NCBI RefSeq assembly: GCF_013409305.1
Contig: NZ_JACBZJ010000001.1
Coordinates: 2,728,001 to 2,792,000, forward strand
Source of the DNA: Cellulomonas soli
GTDB lineage: Bacteria; Actinomycetota; Actinomycetes; Actinomycetales; Cellulomonadaceae
DNA: 64,000 nt
Reading direction: 5' to 3'
Shown here: in pieces, positions 42,076 through 51,081 of the stretch
How the letters are laid out: every line of letters begins with the position of its first letter
Numbering within the stretch: the first letter of the stretch is position 1
Notes under the pieces: model-generated
The model's database searches: none
What the model was told of the DNA's origin: nothing
What the model saw: the letters and a program-made list of their open reading frames with translations, nothing else
Position numbers and translations under genes: made by a program

Positions 42076-43322
42076 GCCAGCCCGTCCCCGCCGCCGCCCC
42101 CGCGCCGGCGCCCGCCAGCGAGCCGGAGGCCCCTCGTGGGCAGACGGTCATGCACGAGATCCTCTCGAGCAGCTGGCTCGTCACCGTCCTGGCCGTCGTC
42201 CTCGCCCTGGTCATCAGCGGCATCCTCATCGCGGCCGCGGACGCGGCCGTGCAGGACGCCGCGGTCTACCTCTTCGCCCGCCCGAGCGACTTCTTCTCTG
42301 CCGTCTGGGACGCCGTGTCGAGCGCGTACGCGGCGCTCTTCCAGGGTGCTGTCGTCGACTTCCGTGCCGACACCTGGCAGAAGGCGATCAAGCCGCTCAC
42401 GGAGACCATGACGACCTCTGTGCCGCTGATCCTCGCCGGCCTCGGCCTGGGCATCGGTTTCCGTGCCGGCCTGTTCAACATCGGTGCGCAGGGTCAGATC
42501 ATCCTCGGCGCGGTCTTCGCCGCCTGGGTCGGTTTCACGCTCTCGCTGCCGCCGGGTCTGCACCTGCTGGTCGCGATGCTCGCGGCCGCCGTCGGTGGTG
42601 GTCTGTGGGCCGGGATCGCCGGTGTGCTCAAGGCGCGCACCGGTGCGCACGAGGTGATCGTCACGATCATGCTCAACAACATCGCGGTCTACCTCATCGC
42701 GTTCCTGCTGACCACGTCGGCCTTCCAGAAGCCGGGCAGCACGAACCCGATCTCGCCCGACATCAAGGACTCCGCGCTGTACCCGCTGCTCATGGGCAGC
42801 GGCTTCCGGCTGCACGGCGGCTTCATCCTGGCGATCCTCGCCGCGGTCTTCGTGTGGTGGCTCATGGGCCGCTCCACGATCGGTTTCCGCTTCCGTGCGG
42901 TCGGGTCGAACCCGAACGCCGCACGCACCGCGGGCATCTCGGTGAACAGCGCCTACATCTGGGTCATGGTCGTCGCGGGAGCGCTCGCCGGCCTGGGCGG
43001 TTCGGCGCAGGTACTCGGAACCGAGGGTGTGCTCACCGCCGGGGTCGCGGCGAGCTTCGGCTTCGATGCGATCACCGTCGCGCTGCTGGGCCGCTCCAAG
43101 CCGCTCGGCACGTTCTTCGCGGGCCTGCTGTTCGGCGCGCTGCGCGCCGGCGGCTTCGCCATGCAGGCCCGGACGGGTACGCCGATCGACATCGTGCTCG
43201 TCGTCCAGTCGCTCGTGGTGCTGTTCATCGCCGCACCGCCGCTGGTCCGTGCCATCTTCCGACTGCCCGCACCCGGTGCGCGCCGAGAGCGCCGCGCCGC
43301 CACCAAGGAGGTGACCGCATGA
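42072..43322 (+). CDS. Nucleoside ABC transporter permease 1
   Basis: A 416-residue BPD_transp_2 family membrane protein with about eight to nine helices. Family motifs are GFRAGLFNIGAQGQIILGAV and VIVTIMLNNIAVYLI, then GISVNSAYIW. A long loop of about 45 residues lies between the first helix and the next, as in the YufP/NupP type. Coupled to the ATPase by GTGA and to permease 2 by ATGA, showing fixed stoichiometry of the complex. Confidence 0.92.
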   Translation: MSQPVPAAAPAPAPASEPEAPRGQTVMHEILSSSWLVTVLAVVLALVISGILIAAADAAVQDAAVYLFARPSDFFSAVWDAVSSAYAALFQGAVVDFRADTWQKAIKPLTETMTTSVPLILAGLGLGIGFRAGLFNIGAQGQIILGAVFAAWVGFTLSLPPGLHLLVAMLAAAVGGGLWAGIAGVLKARTGAHEVIVTIMLNNIAVYLIAFLLTTSAFQKPGSTNPISPDIKDSALYPLLMGSGFRLHGGFILAILAAVFVWWLMGRSTIGFRFRAVGSNPNAARTAGISVNSAYIWVMVVAGALAGLGGSAQVLGTEGVLTAGVAASFGFDAITVALLGRSKPLGTFFAGLLFGALRAGGFAMQARTGTPIDIVLVVQSLVVLFIAAPPLVRAIFRLPAPGARRERRAATKEVTA

Positions 43323-44626
43323 GTGCCGCCACGGTCACGTCCCCGGCGCCCGCGTCCGGACGACCCACGGCGACCGGCAACCGGCCGCTCAAGCCGATCA
43401 GCTGGAAGGCCCCGATCGGCTACGGGGTCGTGGGTCTGATCTCGCTGGTCCTCTTCGGCCTCGTCCCGCCGACGGGCCGCACGTCCACGTTCACGGTCTC
43501 GACCCCGAGCGACTTCTTCCAGATCGACCCGATCACGGTGCCGTCCAAGACGACGGCGATCGTGCTCTCGCTCGTCGCGCTCGCCCTGGCGGCGGTCTCG
43601 TTCCTCGCCGCACGGTCCCGCAGGAAGGTCGGTGCGTGGCTGCCCGCGCTCTTCGGGGTCGCCGTCATCCTGGCGTTCCTCACGTGGGCGGACGCGGGCA
43701 AGGCCTCGCCGTTGCCGCTGACCGGTCTGCTGCAGGGCTCGCTGTTCCTCGCGGTGCCGCTGGTCTTCGGTGCGTTGGCCGGTCTGCTCTGCGAGCGCTC
43801 CGGCATCGTCAACGTCGCGATCGAGGGCCAGCTGCTGGCCGGTGCGTTCCTCGCGGCCGTCGTGGCCTCCATCACGCACTCCGCGTACGCGGGCCTGGTC
43901 GCCGCGCCGATCGCGGGCGCGCTCGTCGCCCTGCTCCTGGTGCTGTTCTCGATCCGGTACGTGGTCAACCAGATCATCGTGGGCGTCGTGCTCAACGTGC
44001 TGGTCGTCGGCGTGACGAGCTACCTGTTCTCGACGGTGCTCAAGGTGGACTCGGCGACGTTCAACTCGCCGCCGAAGCTGCCGACCCTCTCGGTGCCGCT
44101 GCTGAGCCAGATCCCCGTGATCGGCCCGGTGCTGTTCCGCCAGACGGCCCTCGTCTACATCATGTACGTCGTCGTCGTGGTGCTGCAGATCCTGGTGTTC
44201 AAGAGCCGGTGGGGTCTGCGGCTGCGCTCGGTGGGCGAGCACCCGAAGGCGGCCGACACGGTCGGCATCAAGGTCAACCTGACCCGGATGAAGGCCACGG
44301 TCCTGGGTGGGGGTGTCGCCGGTCTCGGCGGCGCGTTCTTCACGGTCGCCGCAGGTCTGGCGTTCGGCAAGGAGATGACCGGTGGCAAGGGCTTCATCGC
44401 CCTGGCCGCGATGATCCTCGGTCGGTGGAACCCGACGGGTGCGCTGGCCGCGGCCCTGCTGTTCGGTTTCTCCGACAACCTGCAGGTCGTCCTGGGCATC
44501 ATCGGCACGCCGATCCCGAGCCAGATCATGCTCATGACGCCGTACGTCGTGACGATCTTCGCCGTGGCCGGGCTCGTCGGTCGGGTGCGCGCACCCGCCG
44601 CCGAGGGCATCCCCTACGAGAAGTGA
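43319..44626 (+). CDS. Nucleoside ABC transporter permease 2
   Basis: A 435-residue partner of the preceding permease (YufQ/NupQ type). Three N-terminal helices (about residues 35-130) precede the common core with ALAGLLCERSGIVNVAIEGQL and VVNQIIVGVVLNVLVVG, then DTVGIKVNLTRMKATVLGGG. ATG overlaps the permease 1 stop. An AAGGAGGTGACCGC site lies just before ATG. Followed 7 nt later by cdd. Confidence 0.92.
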   Translation: MSAATVTSPAPASGRPTATGNRPLKPISWKAPIGYGVVGLISLVLFGLVPPTGRTSTFTVSTPSDFFQIDPITVPSKTTAIVLSLVALALAAVSFLAARSRRKVGAWLPALFGVAVILAFLTWADAGKASPLPLTGLLQGSLFLAVPLVFGALAGLLCERSGIVNVAIEGQLLAGAFLAAVVASITHSAYAGLVAAPIAGALVALLLVLFSIRYVVNQIIVGVVLNVLVVGVTSYLFSTVLKVDSATFNSPPKLPTLSVPLLSQIPVIGPVLFRQTALVYIMYVVVVVLQILVFKSRWGLRLRSVGEHPKAADTVGIKVNLTRMKATVLGGGVAGLGGAFFTVAAGLAFGKEMTGGKGFIALAAMILGRWNPTGALAAALLFGFSDNLQVVLGIIGTPIPSQIMLMTPYVVTIFAVAGLVGRVRAPAAEGIPYEK

Positions 44627-44633
44627 GGCGGGG

Positions 44634-45038
44634 ATGAGCGAGACGACGATCGACTGGGACGGCCTGCGGGCCGCCGCCACGGAGGTCATGCACCGGGCGT
44701 ACGTCCCCTACTCGAAGTTCCCGGTGGGGGTCGCAGCCCTGGTCGACGACGGTCGTGTCGTCGTGGGCTGCAACGTGGAGAACGCCTCGTACGGCCTGAC
44801 CCTGTGCGCCGAGTGCGCGCTGGTCTCCGGGTTGCACGTGTCGGGCGGCGGTCGGCTGGTGGCCTTCACCTGCGTGGACGGGCACGGCAACGTGCTCATG
44901 CCGTGCGGGCGCTGCCGCCAGCTGCTGTTCGAGCACGGTGGTCCGCGGCTGCTGGTCGAGACGGTGAGCGGCATCAAGCCGATGAGTGAGGTCCTGCCCG
45001 ACGCGTTCGGGCCGGACGACCTGGAGGAGCGGGCATGA
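44634..45038 (+). CDS. cdd: Cytidine deaminase
   Basis: A 134-residue zinc enzyme converting (deoxy)cytidine to (deoxy)uridine. The catalytic motif is in LCAECALVSG (Cys and the proton-shuttle Glu) and the second zinc pair in PCGRCRQLL. N-terminal substrate region AYVPYSKFPVGVAAL and GCNVENASYG are conserved. Overlaps deoA by ATGA. First enzyme of salvage after uptake. Confidence 0.96.
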   Translation: MSETTIDWDGLRAAATEVMHRAYVPYSKFPVGVAALVDDGRVVVGCNVENASYGLTLCAECALVSGLHVSGGGRLVAFTCVDGHGNVLMPCGRCRQLLFEHGGPRLLVETVSGIKPMSEVLPDAFGPDDLEERA

Positions 45039-46327
45039 GTGAGTCGTTCGACGCCGTCGACGTCATCGTCGCGAAGCGGGACGGGCACCGGTTGTCCGAC
45101 GCCCAGATCGACTGGGTGATCGACGCGTACACGCGCGGCGTGGTCGCCGACGAGCAGATGTCGGCCCTGAACATGGCGATCCTGCTCAACGGCATGGACC
45201 GGTCGGAGATCGCCCGCTGGACCGCGGCGATGATCGCCTCGGGCGAGCGGATGGACTTCTCCGGGCTGTCGCGCCCGACCGCGGACAAGCACTCGACCGG
45301 TGGGGTCGGCGACAAGATCACGTTGCCGCTCGCGCCGCTCGTCGCGGTGTTCGACGTGGCCGTGCCGCAGCTGTCCGGCCGTGGGCTCGGGCACACGGGC
45401 GGGACGCTCGACAAGCTCGAGTCGATCCCCGGCTGGCGTGCCGCGCTCAGCAACGAGGAGATGATGCGCCAGCTCGACGAGGTCGGCGCCGTCATCTGCC
45501 AGGCCGGCTCGGGCCTGGCGCCCGCGGACCGCAAGCTGTACGCGCTGCGCGACGTCACGGGCACGGTCGAGGCCATCCCGCTGATCGCCAGCTCGATCAT
45601 GAGCAAGAAGATCGCCGAGGGCACCGGTGCGCTGGTGCTCGACGTCAAGGTCGGCTCGGGTGCGTTCATGAAGGACGAGGCGCGCGCTGCCGAGCTCGCC
45701 CGGACGATGGTCGAGCTGGGCACGGACGCCGGGGTCACGACGGTTGCCCTGCTGACGGACATGTCGACGCCGCTCGGCCTCACCGCGGGCAACGCGCTCG
45801 AGGTCCGCGAGTCGGTGGAGGTCCTGGCCGGTGGAGGGCCCGCGGACGTCGTCGAGCTCACGATCGCCCTCGCCCGCGAGATGCTCGACGCGGCGGGCCG
45901 ACCGGATGCCGACCCGGCTGCTGCGCTCCGGGACGGTCGGGCGATGGACGCCTGGCGGCGGATGATCACCGCCCAGGGCGGCGACGCGGACGCGCCCCTG
46001 CCGTGGGCGCGCGAGACCGAGACGGTCGTCGCCGAGCGCGACGGCGTCGTGAGCACCCTGGACGCGTACGCCGTGGGCATCGCGGCCTGGCGGCTGGGTG
46101 CCGGACGTGCACGCAAGGAGGACCCGGTGCAGGCCGGCGCGGGCGTGCAGATCCACGCGCGTCCCGGTGACACGGTCCGGGCCGGCGAGCCGATCCTGAC
46201 GCTGCACACCGACACGCCGGACCGCTTCGCCCGGGCCCGTGAGGCGCTCGTCGGCGGCATCGTGGTCGAGCCGTCCGGCACGAGCGTGGTCACCCGGCCG
46301 CTGGTCATCGACCGGATCACGGCCTGA
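45035..46327 (+). CDS. deoA: Thymidine phosphorylase
   Basis: A 430-residue pyrimidine nucleoside phosphorylase that splits thymidine or deoxyuridine to base and deoxyribose-1-phosphate. Phosphate-binding and signature region: DKHSTGGVGDK and SGRGLGHTGGTLDKLESI; active-site SSIMSKKIAEG also present. The C-terminal domain carries a pair of biotin-like beta strands (RPGDTVRAGEPIL). Translationally coupled to cdd. A strong hairpin directly follows. Confidence 0.96.
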   Translation: MSESFDAVDVIVAKRDGHRLSDAQIDWVIDAYTRGVVADEQMSALNMAILLNGMDRSEIARWTAAMIASGERMDFSGLSRPTADKHSTGGVGDKITLPLAPLVAVFDVAVPQLSGRGLGHTGGTLDKLESIPGWRAALSNEEMMRQLDEVGAVICQAGSGLAPADRKLYALRDVTGTVEAIPLIASSIMSKKIAEGTGALVLDVKVGSGAFMKDEARAAELARTMVELGTDAGVTTVALLTDMSTPLGLTAGNALEVRESVEVLAGGGPADVVELTIALAREMLDAAGRPDADPAAALRDGRAMDAWRRMITAQGGDADAPLPWARETETVVAERDGVVSTLDAYAVGIAAWRLGAGRARKEDPVQAGAGVQIHARPGDTVRAGEPILTLHTDTPDRFARAREALVGGIVVEPSGTSVVTRPLVIDRITA

Positions 46328-46329
46328 CG

Positions 46330-46370
46330 ACGCGTGACCGGTGCTGCTGCGTGCGGCACCGGTCACGCGT
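46330..46370 (+). terminator. Perfect 15-bp hairpin after deoA
   Basis: Arms 46330-46344 and 46356-46370 are exact reverse complements with an 11-nt loop. It separates the transport/cdd/deoA part from the acidic protein/add/deoC part, acting as terminator or partial attenuator. Confidence 0.75.
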
Positions 46371-46445
46371 GGCGGGGCCGCAGGGCGCGGAGCAGGATGG
46401 CAGTGCCCGCCGCTCCCGTCGGCGGCACGGTCCCCTGGAGGAGCC

Positions 46446-46673
46446 ATGAGCACCGTCCCTGGATCTGATGCCTGGCGTGACGCGGGGCTGGAGCCCGTCG
46501 ACCCCGACCAGCCCCGACGGCTGACCGACGGGCCGCTGCCGGACGGCGCCGACCCCGAGGAGTACGAGCCCGGCTTCGCCCGCGGCGACCAGGAGGGCGA
46601 CGCCGACGAGGCGGACGTCCTCGAGCAGGACACCGAGATCCCCCTGGGGGACGACAAGGACGGGGACGAGTGA
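46446..46673 (+). CDS. Small acidic protein of unknown function
   Basis: A 75-residue protein ([19 protein letters not shown] onward), with about a third Asp and Glu and no membrane segment; predicted mostly disordered. Good GGAGGAG site 4 nt before ATG. The stop overlaps the add start (GTGA), so it is produced with adenosine deaminase. I do not recognise a named family. Its real-gene status rests on the ribosome-binding site, the coupling and typical codon use; a role in regulating or binding the next enzyme is only speculation. Confidence 0.7.
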   Translation: MSTVPGSDAWRDAGLEPVDPDQPRRLTDGPLPDGADPEEYEPGFARGDQEGDADEADVLEQDTEIPLGDDKDGDE

Positions 46674-47815
46674 ACGACAGCGACCGTACGGCCGCCGGCG
46701 CCGAGCAGCACGAGCCGGACGCCGCGCTCCTCGACCAGGTGCGTGCCCTGCCCAAGGTGCTCCTGCACGACCACCTCGACGGGGGGCTGCGCCCGGCGAC
46801 GATCGTCGAGCTCGCCGCGCAGACCGGGCACCCGCTCCCGGAGAGCTCGCCGGACGCGCTGGGAGCCTGGTTCGTCCGGGCCGCGAGCTCGGGCAGCCTC
46901 GAGCTGTACCTGGAGACGTTCGCGCACACGGTCGCCGTGATGCAGACCGAGCCGAACCTGCGACGGGTCGCACGCGAGTCGGTGCTCGACCTGGCTGCCG
47001 ACGGCGTCGTGTACGCCGAGCAGAGGTACGCCCCCGAGCAGCACCTGGCCGGCGGCCTCACGCTGCAGCAGGTGGTCGACGCCGTGCAGGCAGGCTTCGC
47101 CGAAGGTGTCGAGCAGGCCGCGGCCGACGGGCGCACGATCCGGATCGGCACGCTGCTGACCGCCATGCGGCACGCGGACCGGGGCGACGAGATCGCGGCG
47201 CTCGCCCTCGCCAACCGGGACGCGGGCGTGGTGGGCTTCGACATCGCCGGGGCCGAGGTCGGGTTCCCGGCCTCGCGTCAGGCCTCGGCCTTTCGGACGT
47301 TGCGCGACGCGAGCTTCCCGGCCACGGTGCATGCCGGCGAGGCGGCAGGACTGGACTCGATCGCGGAAGCCGTGCACCTGGCGGGCGCCTGTCGCCTCGG
47401 ACACGGCGTGCGCATCATCGACGACGTGCACGACGAGCTCGACGCTGACGGGCCTCGGCTGGGCCGTCTCGCGCACTGGGTGCGCGACCGGCAGATCCCG
47501 CTCGAGACGTGCCCCACCTCGAACGTCCAGACGGGCGCCGCCACCTCGGTCGCGGAGCACCCGGTGACCCGGCTCAAGCGGCTCGGTTTCACCGTCACGG
47601 TCAACACCGACAACCGGCTGCAGTCCGGCACGACGCTCACGCGTGAGCTCGCGCTGCTCGTCCAGCACGCCGGGTGGACGCCCGCCGACCTGCGCGACGT
47701 GACCGTCGCGGCCGCGCAGCACAGTTTCCTGCACCACGACGAGCGGACCCGCCTCGTCGTGGACGTCATCGAGCCCGCCTTCACGGCGGCCACCGGAGGA
47801 AGGCACCGCGCATGA
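46670..47815 (+). CDS. add: Adenosine deaminase
   Basis: A 381-residue zinc amidohydrolase converting (deoxy)adenosine to (deoxy)inosine. Zinc ligands: [10 protein letters not shown], the His in [12 protein letters not shown] and the Asp in [18 protein letters not shown] is the substrate motif. GTG start overlaps the small acidic gene, and the stop overlaps deoC (ATGA). The product inosine would be split by the purine nucleoside phosphorylase encoded at 53-54 kb. Confidence 0.95.
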   Translation: MNDSDRTAAGAEQHEPDAALLDQVRALPKVLLHDHLDGGLRPATIVELAAQTGHPLPESSPDALGAWFVRAASSGSLELYLETFAHTVAVMQTEPNLRRVARESVLDLAADGVVYAEQRYAPEQHLAGGLTLQQVVDAVQAGFAEGVEQAAADGRTIRIGTLLTAMRHADRGDEIAALALANRDAGVVGFDIAGAEVGFPASRQASAFRTLRDASFPATVHAGEAAGLDSIAEAVHLAGACRLGHGVRIIDDVHDELDADGPRLGRLAHWVRDRQIPLETCPTSNVQTGAATSVAEHPVTRLKRLGFTVTVNTDNRLQSGTTLTRELALLVQHAGWTPADLRDVTVAAAQHSFLHHDERTRLVVDVIEPAFTAATGGRHRA

Positions 47816-48528
47816 CCAGCCATCTCGACCCGAGCAGCATCACCGGCCACACGCCGCTCGACGCGACGGGACTCGCCCGTTTCGTCGACCACACGCTGCT
47901 CAAGCCCGAGGCCACCCGCGCCGATGTCGAGGCGCTCATCGCCGAGGCCGCCGAGCTCGGCGTGTACTCGGTGTGCATCTCGCCGTCGTTCCTCCCCGTC
48001 GACCTCTCGAACGCCCCCGGACTCCTGGTGGCGACCGTCTGCGGCTTCCCTTCGGGCAAGCACCACAGCGCGATCAAGGCCGCCGAGGCCGCCCGCGCGG
48101 TGGCCGACGGCGCGCACGAGGTCGACATGGTGATCGACGTCGGTGCCGCGAAGGCCGGCCTCTTCGACGCGGTCGAGGCGGACATCGCCGCCGTCCGTGC
48201 CGCGGCGCCGGCGCCGACCGTGCTCAAGGTGATCATCGAGTCGGCCGCGCTGACCGACGAGGAGATCGTGGCGGTGTGCCAGGCGGCACGCAGCGCCGGT
48301 GCGGACTTCGTCAAGACCTCGACGGGCTTCCACCCGGCGGGCGGGGCGTCGGTGCACGCGGTGCGGCTGATGGCCCGGACGGTCGGGGGTGCGCTGGGTG
48401 TCAAGGCGTCCGGCGGCGTCCGGACCGCGGCGGACGCGCTCGCCATGATCGAGGCGGGTGCGACCCGGCTCGGCCTGTCCGGGACGGCCGCCGTGCTGTC
48501 CGGCCTCGAGGCGGACGCCGGCTACTGA
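47812..48528 (+). CDS. deoC: Deoxyribose-phosphate aldolase
   Basis: A 238-residue class I aldolase cleaving deoxyribose-5-phosphate to glyceraldehyde-3-phosphate and acetaldehyde. The TIM barrel has [10 protein letters not shown] at the N-terminus, the Schiff-base Lys in [10 protein letters not shown] and [14 protein letters not shown] near the C-terminus. ATG overlaps the add stop. It is the last gene of the salvage operon; the phosphohexomutase further on could act as the phosphopentomutase linking phosphorylase product and DeoC. Confidence 0.95.
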   Translation: MTSHLDPSSITGHTPLDATGLARFVDHTLLKPEATRADVEALIAEAAELGVYSVCISPSFLPVDLSNAPGLLVATVCGFPSGKHHSAIKAAEAARAVADGAHEVDMVIDVGAAKAGLFDAVEADIAAVRAAAPAPTVLKVIIESAALTDEEIVAVCQAARSAGADFVKTSTGFHPAGGASVHAVRLMARTVGGALGVKASGGVRTAADALAMIEAGATRLGLSGTAAVLSGLEADAGY

Positions 48529-48591
48529 CCACAGCCACCAGATTCACCCGAACAGGGGCGCTTGCGACATTGACTGAGCCCGGGCCGACCG

Positions 48592-48621
48592 GGAAGGGTG
48601 GGCGCGCGCGAGCACCCTTCC
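48592..48621 (+). terminator. Hairpin after deoC
   Basis: A 9-bp perfect stem (48592-48600 with 48613-48621) with a 12-nt GC-rich loop, about 64 nt after the deoC stop. Confidence 0.6.
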
Positions 48622-48622
48622 T

Positions 48623-48652
48623 GGTCAGGCCAGGTCAGGCCAGGTCAGGCAG
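48623..48652 (+). repeat. Three 10-bp tandem repeats (GGTCAGGCCA)
   Basis: Units at 48623-48632, 48633-48642 and 48643-48652 (last one with a single change), directly after the terminator and 55 nt before the DUF6055/CBM2 gene. Could be an operator or simple repeat expansion. Confidence 0.7.
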
Positions 48653-48706
48653 CCAGGGTCAGGTCGGGGCTGGCATCGCGACGCGACGGGAGGGGGCAGA
48701 CCAGCA

Positions 48707-51022
48707 ATGCGACGTGTCGGTCGCGGCACGATCGCGCTCGGGCTGGCTCTTCCCTTCGCGCTCGGCGTCGGGGTGGGCGCCGCGGTCTTCCATGCGGGCG
48801 CGGGCGCCAAGGACGTCGCCGTCCCGGACGGGTGGGCCGCGGTCTGGCCGAGCGCCCACACGCTCGAGGGCGAGGACGTGGTGCTCGCGTGGGGCGACCT
48901 CGCCGGCGCCGATCCCACCTCGGCGCCCGAGGACGTCCGGTTCGACCCGGCCGTCGCCCTCGAACGCCTCGAGGACCTGTACGCGCTCGACGTCGACGAG
49001 CTCGTGGTCGCACGGGAGGACGGCCCCGCCGGGGAGCACAAGGTCGTGGTCGTCGTGGACGACACCTGGTCGCAGGCGGCCGGGGCGACGGACACCGCCG
49101 GGCCCGAGTCGACGACCCCGTCGGGCGGCACCCTCGCGAGCGTGCTCGCCGACGCCGGGGAGGACGGCAGCGCTGCCGCGCCGCGCCCGCTCGCGAGCGT
49201 CACCGGGGGCGTCGGCCTGCTCGAGGTCGACTCCGCGCACCTGGGTGGGGACGCCTGGGAGCTCGCCCGGGGGTTCGCCGAGGTCGTGCAGCACTTCGCG
49301 CTGCTCGAGCGGCCCGACCCGGGCCCGCTGCCGGAGGGTTCGCAGACCTTCTGGGACGCCAGCGCCGGCTACCTCGCCTCTCTCGCGGTGCCGGGGCACG
49401 CGGACGACCTTGCGGACCTCGTCCGCTCGCCCGAGCTCGCGTGGTCGAGCGCCCGTCTGGGCACCGGCGGTCGGCTCCTGCTGGAGTACCTCGCGGAGCG
49501 CGACGGGCCGCAGGTCATCGGCGAGGTCTGGCGCGGTGCGCACGCCGACGAGCTGCCGCTCGACGCGTACCGGCGGCTGACCGGGCTGTCGAGCGAGGCG
49601 CTGCACCGCCGGATCACCGAGTACGCCATGCGGACCGTCACCTGGGACCTCGCCGGGTCCGACGGCCTGGCGGCCGCGATCGACGAGATCGACCCGTTGC
49701 TGCTGCAGGACCGCGCGACCCCGGTCGAGGCCGATCCGACCACGGCGGGGGTCTACCGGGTCACCGGGTCCTTCGCCCCGTCCGACCAGGGGTACGCCCT
49801 GGTGCGGCTCGTGCCCGACTCCGACGGCACGACCGTGCGGGTGCGGCTGCGCGGGCACGAGGACGCCGCCACGGGTGCGGGCTGGAGCTACGGCTTCGTC
49901 GCGATCGGTGACGGCCTGCCCCGGTACAGCACGGTGACGGAGTCGTCCGACGCGGAGATCGACTTCACGCTGCGTGACCGTGAGCACGAGCTGTACCTGG
50001 TGGTCGTCGGGGCGCCGTCGGTCTCGCACGACTACGGTGCCGCTGCCGCGGGGAGCACCTACCGGTACCCCTTCGAGATCGCCGTGCAGGGGGCCGGTGT
50101 CGTCACCGCGGATCCCGAGGCGACCGTCGAAGGAGCACACCGGCACGTCAACGGCGGCGGATGGGTCGACGACAGGGCGGCCGTCGCCGACACGGTCTAC
50201 GTGGCACCGGGCGCCGTCGTGCGGGGTGCGGCCCGGTTGAGCGGATCGGTCCGGGTCGAGGGGCGCGCCTGGGTGGCCGACGGTGCGGTGCTCGGTGACG
50301 CCGTGGTCGTGCGGGACTCGGCGGTGGTGGCTCCCGGCGCGAGCCTGGGTGGTGACGTGGTCGTGGGCGGGGACGCGGTCGTGAGCCTGACCTGCACGGC
50401 CGGTCGGTACCTCGCGAACGACACCTCCCGCCCGTGCGACGGCGGTATCGGCGAGCCGGACGTGAACGAGCCCGTGACACCGTTCGCCGCGGCGGACCTC
50501 ACGCTCGGTGCCGGACCGACGCCGAGCCCGGTGCCGACGGCGCCGGAGACCGAACCTACGGCGACGCCCTCGGCCGCGCCCACCGCCCCGGGTGCGTCAC
50601 CCACGTCGCCGGCGCGGCAGGGCGGCCCCACGGCGGACTCTCCTGGGGGCCGCGAGACCGGGCAGCCCTCGGGTCCGCCGACGGGCGGCGGTGTCGACCC
50701 GCCCGACCCGGTCGCCGCAGGGTGCACCGCGACGTACACGGCGAAGACCTGGCCCGGCGGGTTCCAGGGGACGATCGTGCTGACCGCCGGCTCCGAGGGG
50801 TTGCAGGCCTGGACGCTGACCTGGACCCTGCCCGAAGGCCAGCAGATCACCGAGGCGTGGGCCGTGATGCTCGGCACCCGTGGCTCGTCGGTGACCGGCG
50901 AGAACACCTCGTGGAACGGCACCGTGGCCGCGGGTCAGTCGATCTCGCTCGGTGTCAACGGCACCGCCGAGGGGGACTCGGGCTCGGTCGTGCCCGCCGT
51001 CACCTGCACACGGACCCGCTGA
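48707..51022 (+). CDS. Secreted multidomain protein: DUF6055-like domain, beta-helix repeats and CBM2
   Basis: A 771-residue exported protein. An N-terminal signal or anchor helix (residues 5-30) precedes a large alpha/beta domain (about 60-470) that I assign to DUF6055 on the basis of GVGLLEVDSAHLGGDAWEL and FWDASAGYLASLAVPGH. Where related metalloproteases would have HExxH, this has W184-E-L-A-R. Residues about 488-560 form hexapeptide-like turns (ADTVYVAPGAVVRGAARL). A Pro/Thr linker (about 600-670) leads to a C-terminal CBM2 (CTATYTAKTWPGGFQGTIVL; WNGTVAAGQSISLG). Likely binds plant cell wall polysaccharide. Catalytic activity, if any, unknown. Confidence 0.82.
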   Translation: MRRVGRGTIALGLALPFALGVGVGAAVFHAGAGAKDVAVPDGWAAVWPSAHTLEGEDVVLAWGDLAGADPTSAPEDVRFDPAVALERLEDLYALDVDELVVAREDGPAGEHKVVVVVDDTWSQAAGATDTAGPESTTPSGGTLASVLADAGEDGSAAAPRPLASVTGGVGLLEVDSAHLGGDAWELARGFAEVVQHFALLERPDPGPLPEGSQTFWDASAGYLASLAVPGHADDLADLVRSPELAWSSARLGTGGRLLLEYLAERDGPQVIGEVWRGAHADELPLDAYRRLTGLSSEALHRRITEYAMRTVTWDLAGSDGLAAAIDEIDPLLLQDRATPVEADPTTAGVYRVTGSFAPSDQGYALVRLVPDSDGTTVRVRLRGHEDAATGAGWSYGFVAIGDGLPRYSTVTESSDAEIDFTLRDREHELYLVVVGAPSVSHDYGAAAAGSTYRYPFEIAVQGAGVVTADPEATVEGAHRHVNGGGWVDDRAAVADTVYVAPGAVVRGAARLSGSVRVEGRAWVADGAVLGDAVVVRDSAVVAPGASLGGDVVVGGDAVVSLTCTAGRYLANDTSRPCDGGIGEPDVNEPVTPFAAADLTLGAGPTPSPVPTAPETEPTATPSAAPTAPGASPTSPARQGGPTADSPGGRETGQPSGPPTGGGVDPPDPVAAGCTATYTAKTWPGGFQGTIVLTAGSEGLQAWTLTWTLPEGQQITEAWAVMLGTRGSSVTGENTSWNGTVAAGQSISLGVNGTAEGDSGSVVPAVTCTRTR

Positions 51023-51081
51023 CGGGTCGACCGCCTGGCGGTGGTCGACCCGTCCGATGCGGCGCCGTCAGATGCGCGCCG

